DNA from: Oscillospiraceae bacterium
GTDB taxonomy: Bacteria > Bacillota > Clostridia > Oscillospirales > Oscillospiraceae
Reading direction: 5' to 3'
NCBI GenBank assembly: GCA_009780435.1
Contig: WRAB01000004.1
Span: 1-64,000 of the forward strand
DNA length: 64,000 bases
Shown: positions 60,679 through 64,000 of the stretch, one piece after another
How the letters are laid out: each line of letters begins with the position of its first letter
Position numbering within the stretch: position 1 is the first letter of the stretch
The notes under the pieces: model-generated
The model's database searches: none
The model's input: the letters and a program-made list of their open reading frames with translations, nothing else
Told to the model about the DNA's origin: nothing
Made by a program: the position numbers and the translations under genes

Positions 60679-61443
60679 TCAGCTTTCCATCATCTCCCCC
60701 ACAACGCCAGGATACCAAATCCGGCTGAGCGCCAATCCCTGGGACGGCACAGTGGGGCCAGTTAAACGACGATCTCCCAGGGCTAAAAGTTCCGGTATCT
60801 CCGCCGGGGCGATCTTGCCCTGGGCTACGTAGAGGAGCGTCCCCACCATGGCACGGGCCATATTGTACAGGAATCCGTCGGCACAGACCCGTAGGATGAC
60901 CTGATCCCCGGTTCGCTCCACGTGGAAATAGTGTACCGTCCGCACCGTGGTTTTTGTCTGGGTACCCACGCTCCGCACGGCGGCAAAATCGTGGGTGCCG
61001 ACAAAGGCGGCGGCCCCCTCTGCCATGCGATCCGTGTCCAGAGGTGATGGATAAAAATAAGAAAACGGGGCCAGGAACGGGTCTCGGATGCGGCTGTTTA
61101 GAATCGTATATGTGTACTCTTTTTTCACACAGGACAAGATGGCATTAAAATCAACCGGGGCCTCCACTGCCGCCTGGACGGAGATATCCTCCGGCAGACG
61201 CATATTGAGGGCCAGAGGCAGTCTATCCAAGGGAATCTTTGTATCGGAATCGAAACTCACACAGTACCGCCACGCGTGGACGCCTGCATCTGTGCGTCCG
61301 CACCCCACCACGGTGATGGGTTCTTCACAGGTGATGGAGAGGGCGTTCTCCAAAACCTCCTGCACGGTGATATCCTGTTTTTGCCGCTGCCAGCCGTGAT
61401 AAGCCGTGCCGCAGTATTTCATCTGTAGCGCAATCCGTCTCAT
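60679..61443 (-). CDS. truA: tRNA pseudouridine synthase A
   Basis: 254 residues. Converts U38-40 in the tRNA anticodon stem. Catalytic Asp52 in GCGRTDAGVHAW; other blocks are KYCGTAYHGWQRQ and FLYNMARAMVGTLL. The start overlaps the ecfT stop by 4 nt. The order ecfA1-ecfA2-ecfT-truA is standard in Firmicutes, where rplM-rpsI usually follow; here the DUF5711-like gene follows. Confidence 0.97.
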   Translation of the reverse strand: MRRIALQMKYCGTAYHGWQRQKQDITVQEVLENALSITCEEPITVVGCGRTDAGVHAWRYCVSFDSDTKIPLDRLPLALNMRLPEDISVQAAVEAPVDFNAILSCVKKEYTYTILNSRIRDPFLAPFSYFYPSPLDTDRMAEGAAAFVGTHDFAAVRSVGTQTKTTVRTVHYFHVERTGDQVILRVCADGFLYNMARAMVGTLLYVAQGKIAPAEIPELLALGDRRLTGPTVPSQGLALSRIWYPGVVGEMMES

Positions 61444-62243
61444 AGGCCAGTCACCCGCAGTGTAATAATTGAGCCCAGCAGAAGCAGGCCGATCAGACCC
61501 GTCAGGGCGTCGTCTCTGCTGTATTGGAGGGCGCGCATCCGGGTTCTGCCCTCGCCGTCATGATAGCAGCGGGACTCCATAGCAACGGCCAATTCCTCCG
61601 CCCGGCGGAAGGCGCTGATGAACAGGGGCAGTAAAATCGGCAACATGGCCCGCCCCCGCTGGATGATATTCCCCGTATCGAAGCTGGCCCCCCTGGCCTT
61701 CTGGGCCCGCATGATCCGATCCGTCTCCTCTAGGAGCGTTGGAATAAACCGCAGGGCGATGCTCATAATCATGGCCAACTCATGGGCGGGGACGCCGATC
61801 CGTTTTAAGGGTCGCATGAGGGATTCGATCCCATCAGTCAGGGCCATGGGCGGGGTGGTATAGGTCAGGATAAAGCTACCCGTGATCATCATGGTAATAC
61901 GCAAAATCAGCATGATTGCCCACTCAATGCCCTCCCTGCTAATAGAGAGACGCCAAATGGACACCAAAGGTTCCCCCGGCGTCAAAAATAAATTCAAAGT
62001 CCCCGTCAGAGCCAGAAGAAAAATCAACGGCTTCATGCCACGGAGCAAAAGCCGCAGCTTCACGTTGGAGACAATAATCATAATTGCCAAATAGAGCGCC
62101 ACAACCCCAAAAGCGATGGGAGTACGGGCCGTGAACACGCAGACGAGATAGACGATGGTCATCAAGAGCTTTGTCCTGGGGTCGAGCCGGTGGATGAACG
62201 TATTCCCCGGGAAATACTGGCCCAGGGTGATGTCTTTCAGCAT
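61440..62243 (-). CDS. ecfT: ECF transporter transmembrane protein EcfT
   Basis: 267 residues. Shared membrane subunit of energy-coupling-factor vitamin transporters. Starts MLKDITLGQYFPGNTFIHRL, followed by DPRTKLL; has several helices and the two Ala-Arg-Gly-type coupling motifs that contact EcfA (AQKARGASFDTGN region). Overlaps ecfA2 by 7 nt. Confidence 0.95.
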   Translation of the reverse strand: MLKDITLGQYFPGNTFIHRLDPRTKLLMTIVYLVCVFTARTPIAFGVVALYLAIMIIVSNVKLRLLLRGMKPLIFLLALTGTLNLFLTPGEPLVSIWRLSISREGIEWAIMLILRITMMITGSFILTYTTPPMALTDGIESLMRPLKRIGVPAHELAMIMSIALRFIPTLLEETDRIMRAQKARGASFDTGNIIQRGRAMLPILLPLFISAFRRAEELAVAMESRCYHDGEGRTRMRALQYSRDDALTGLIGLLLLGSIITLRVTGL

Positions 62244-63103
62244 CCTGCCACCTCCCGTTTATACGCCAGCAGTGCCTGGACGGCCTGCTCCACTGTGAAA
62301 ATATCGCCGGGGAGATCAATCCCCATGGCCCGGAGCCGTAAGGCCACACGGGTGATCTCCGGCAGGTCCAGGCCCATCTGCTCCAGGGCATCCCCTTGGG
62401 CGAATATCTCCCCACGGGTGCCGGTCATGGCGACTTTGCCGTCGCTCATCACCGCGATTCGATCCACCGTCCGGGCGATCTCCTCCATGCTGTGGGTCAC
62501 CAGGATCACGGTAGCGCCTGTCTCCCGGTGGAATGTGCGGATATTGTCCAATATCTCTGTCCGGCCCCGTGGGTCCAGCCCAGCCGTAGGCTCGTCTAAG
62601 ATGAGCACCTTTGGCTTCATGGCCATAACTCCCGCAATGGCCGCCCGGCGCTTTTGTCCACCGGAGAGGACAAATGGGGATTTCTCCAGATGCGCCGCCC
62701 CCAGCCCAACCAGTGCGGCGGCCTCCCGCACCCGCTGGTCGATCTCCGATTTCGAAAGCCCCATATTCTTCGGCCCGAAAGCGATATCCTTGTAGACAGA
62801 TTCCTCAAAGAGCTGATATTCCGGGTATTGAAACACCAGTCCCACTTGAAATCGGACAGATCGGGTCAGGGCCTTGGATTGGTGGATATCCTCCCCCTGA
62901 AACAGCACCCGACCCGACGTGGGAGTCAAAAGCCCGTTCAAATGTTGCATCAGGGTGGACTTTCCGCTACCCGTGTGGCCGATGATCCCCACAAATTCCC
63001 CCGGATGAGCAGCAAAATCAACACCTACAATGGCCGTGCGCTCAAAGGGCGTCCCTACGCTGTAGGTATGGGTTAAATTTTCAGTCCGGATAATGGGGTT
63101 CAA
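62237..63103 (-). CDS. ecfA2: ECF transporter ATP-binding protein EcfA2
   Basis: 288 residues. Walker A GHTGSGKS (42-49), Q-loop VFQYPEYQLFE, signature FVLSGGQKRRAAIAG, Walker B VLILDEPTAGLD. Second ATPase of the ECF module that powers vitamin uptake with exchangeable S components. Confidence 0.95.
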   Translation of the reverse strand: MNPIIRTENLTHTYSVGTPFERTAIVGVDFAAHPGEFVGIIGHTGSGKSTLMQHLNGLLTPTSGRVLFQGEDIHQSKALTRSVRFQVGLVFQYPEYQLFEESVYKDIAFGPKNMGLSKSEIDQRVREAAALVGLGAAHLEKSPFVLSGGQKRRAAIAGVMAMKPKVLILDEPTAGLDPRGRTEILDNIRTFHRETGATVILVTHSMEEIARTVDRIAVMSDGKVAMTGTRGEIFAQGDALEQMGLDLPEITRVALRLRAMGIDLPGDIFTVEQAVQALLAYKREVAGC

Positions 63104-63115
63104 TGGCGGATTCTC

Positions 63116-63964
63116 CTATTTGCTTATGGAATCATAGATCGTCTGCGCACAGGCCGTCACATCAAGGGCGTCCAACGGCACGTTTAGTCCCATTTGGCCC
63201 AGGGCAAACAATAGGGCCGTGGTCTCTGGCGGAGCCAAGCCCAGCTCTGACAGTTTTTCCACTTGTGTGAAGACATGGACAGGTGTGCCGTCCAAGACGA
63301 TCTCGCCGTCAGACAACACCACCAGGCGGTCAGCGTCAATGCACTCGTTCATGTGGTGGGTGATGAGCGCCACAGTAATGCCATGCTCCCGGCAGAGCTG
63401 TTTGACCGTATCAATGACCTCCTTGCGCCCCTGTGGGTCCAACATGGCCGTGGGCTCGTCCAGCACAATGAGCCGTGGGCGCATGGCGATGATGCCTGCG
63501 ATGGCCACCCGCTGTTTCTGTCCGCCTGACAGCAGGTGGGGCGCGTGGAGCCGGTAGTCATACATATCGACGGCCTTCAGCGCCGCGTCCACCCGGCGGC
63601 GGATATCTTCCGGGGGTAGGCCGAGATTCTCCGGAGCGAAGGCCACGTCGTCCTCTACAAGGTTGCTCACAATCTGGTTGTCCGGGTTCTGGAACACCAC
63701 CCCCACCCGGCGGCGGATTTCCAGCAGGAGGGTTCTATCCATTGTGTCCAGGCCCTCTACATACACCTTGCCCCCCGTGGGGAGCAGTATCCCATTTGAG
63801 AGCTTTGCCAGCGTACTCTTCCCACTGCCATTGTGGCCGACAATCGCCACAAAGCTGCCGGATTCAATGGATAAGTCGATCTCTTTCAGCACCAGCGCAC
63901 CGGACACGCCCGGCTCTGTCTGATATTGGAACGAGAGGCGCTGGGTTTCAAATATCTGCTCCAT
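63116..63964 (-). CDS. ecfA1: ECF transporter ATP-binding protein EcfA1
   Basis: 282 residues. Walker A GHNGSGKS (43-50), Q-loop VFQNPDNQIVS, signature LLSGGQKQRVAIAG, Walker B LIVLDEPTAMLD. GGGAG ribosome site at 63968-63975. The last 30 bases of the window upstream hold a TAA (63970-63968) that may end a preceding gene (often rplQ in this position), but too little is visible to call it. Confidence 0.95.
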   Translation of the reverse strand: MEQIFETQRLSFQYQTEPGVSGALVLKEIDLSIESGSFVAIVGHNGSGKSTLAKLSNGILLPTGGKVYVEGLDTMDRTLLLEIRRRVGVVFQNPDNQIVSNLVEDDVAFAPENLGLPPEDIRRRVDAALKAVDMYDYRLHAPHLLSGGQKQRVAIAGIIAMRPRLIVLDEPTAMLDPQGRKEVIDTVKQLCREHGITVALITHHMNECIDADRLVVLSDGEIVLDGTPVHVFTQVEKLSELGLAPPETTALLFALGQMGLNVPLDALDVTACAQTIYDSISK

Positions 63965-64000
63965 GATTTACTCCCGCCACCAGCGGCATGTGGCGCCGCA

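Noticed and set aside
63968..64000. End of an upstream gene (rplQ expected from synteny)
   Set aside because: Only about 10 codons are visible and no frame shows a recognisable L17 C-terminus.

Overview
The window looks like chromosomal DNA of an endospore-forming, S-layer-bearing anaerobic Firmicute of the class Clostridia, probably near the Oscillospiraceae/Ruminococcaceae. The evidence is gene content: spoIIAA-spoIIAB-sigF, sporulation genes yqfC/yqfD, rplU-rpmA-obgE, the phoH-ybeY-era-yqzL-recO-mutS2 neighbourhood, ecfA1-ecfA2-ecfT-truA, four SLH-domain surface proteins, and the palindromic intergenic repeats that are frequent in that group. No rRNA, CRISPR array, complete prophage or complete IS is visible.

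Layout. 0-11 kb: tail of an SLH protein, mutY, a Cof-type HAD phosphatase, an XpaC-like membrane protein, a lipoprotein with a transglutaminase fold lacking its cysteine, a LUD protein, and a divergent type II topoisomerase pair split by an A+T-richer membrane-protein gene. 11-17 kb: tRNA-Leu(UAG), a tandem-duplicated lipoprotein, a frameshifted CapA-like gene, a large SLH protein and an unusual zinc-ribbon/L12-like/CFI-box protein. 17-29 kb: obgE-rpmA-rplU, then yqfC-yqfD-phoH-ybeY-era-yqzL-recO-mutS2, with small accessory genes and repeats in the gaps. 29-35 kb: a histidine operon on the minus strand (hisG-D-C-B-[A-F fusion]-IE). 35-41 kb: HPr, uvrC, rsmD, coaD, a coiled-coil protein and fhs. 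41-48 kb: SLH protein, MgtC-like protein, the spoIIA operon, a MATE exporter, a D,D-peptidase and a Xer recombinase. 48.4-50.4 kb: an A+T-rich XRE/acyltransferase/HAD module. 50.4-54 kb: flavodoxin-like reductase and the metNIQ transporter. 54-64 kb: BspA/SLH surface protein, ClpE/ClpC-type unfoldase, cvpA, a DUF5711-like protein, truA and the ECF transporter core.

The most interesting signal is regulatory. Both amino-acid operons carry what look like classical ribosome-mediated attenuators. The his operon is preceded by a 33-codon peptide with 8 His codons, followed by a terminator and a competing antiterminator. metNIQ is preceded by an 11-codon peptide whose last codons are Met-Met-Met-Arg, followed by a strong terminator. 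In Firmicutes these jobs are usually done by T-boxes or SAM riboswitches, and I could recognise neither here. The his operon also carries a single-ORF HisA-HisF fusion, with hisH and hisZ absent from the cluster. A second notable signal is a roughly 105-nt element found twice (25.0 and 34.7 kb). It has four hairpins with compensatory stem changes and nearly invariant linkers.
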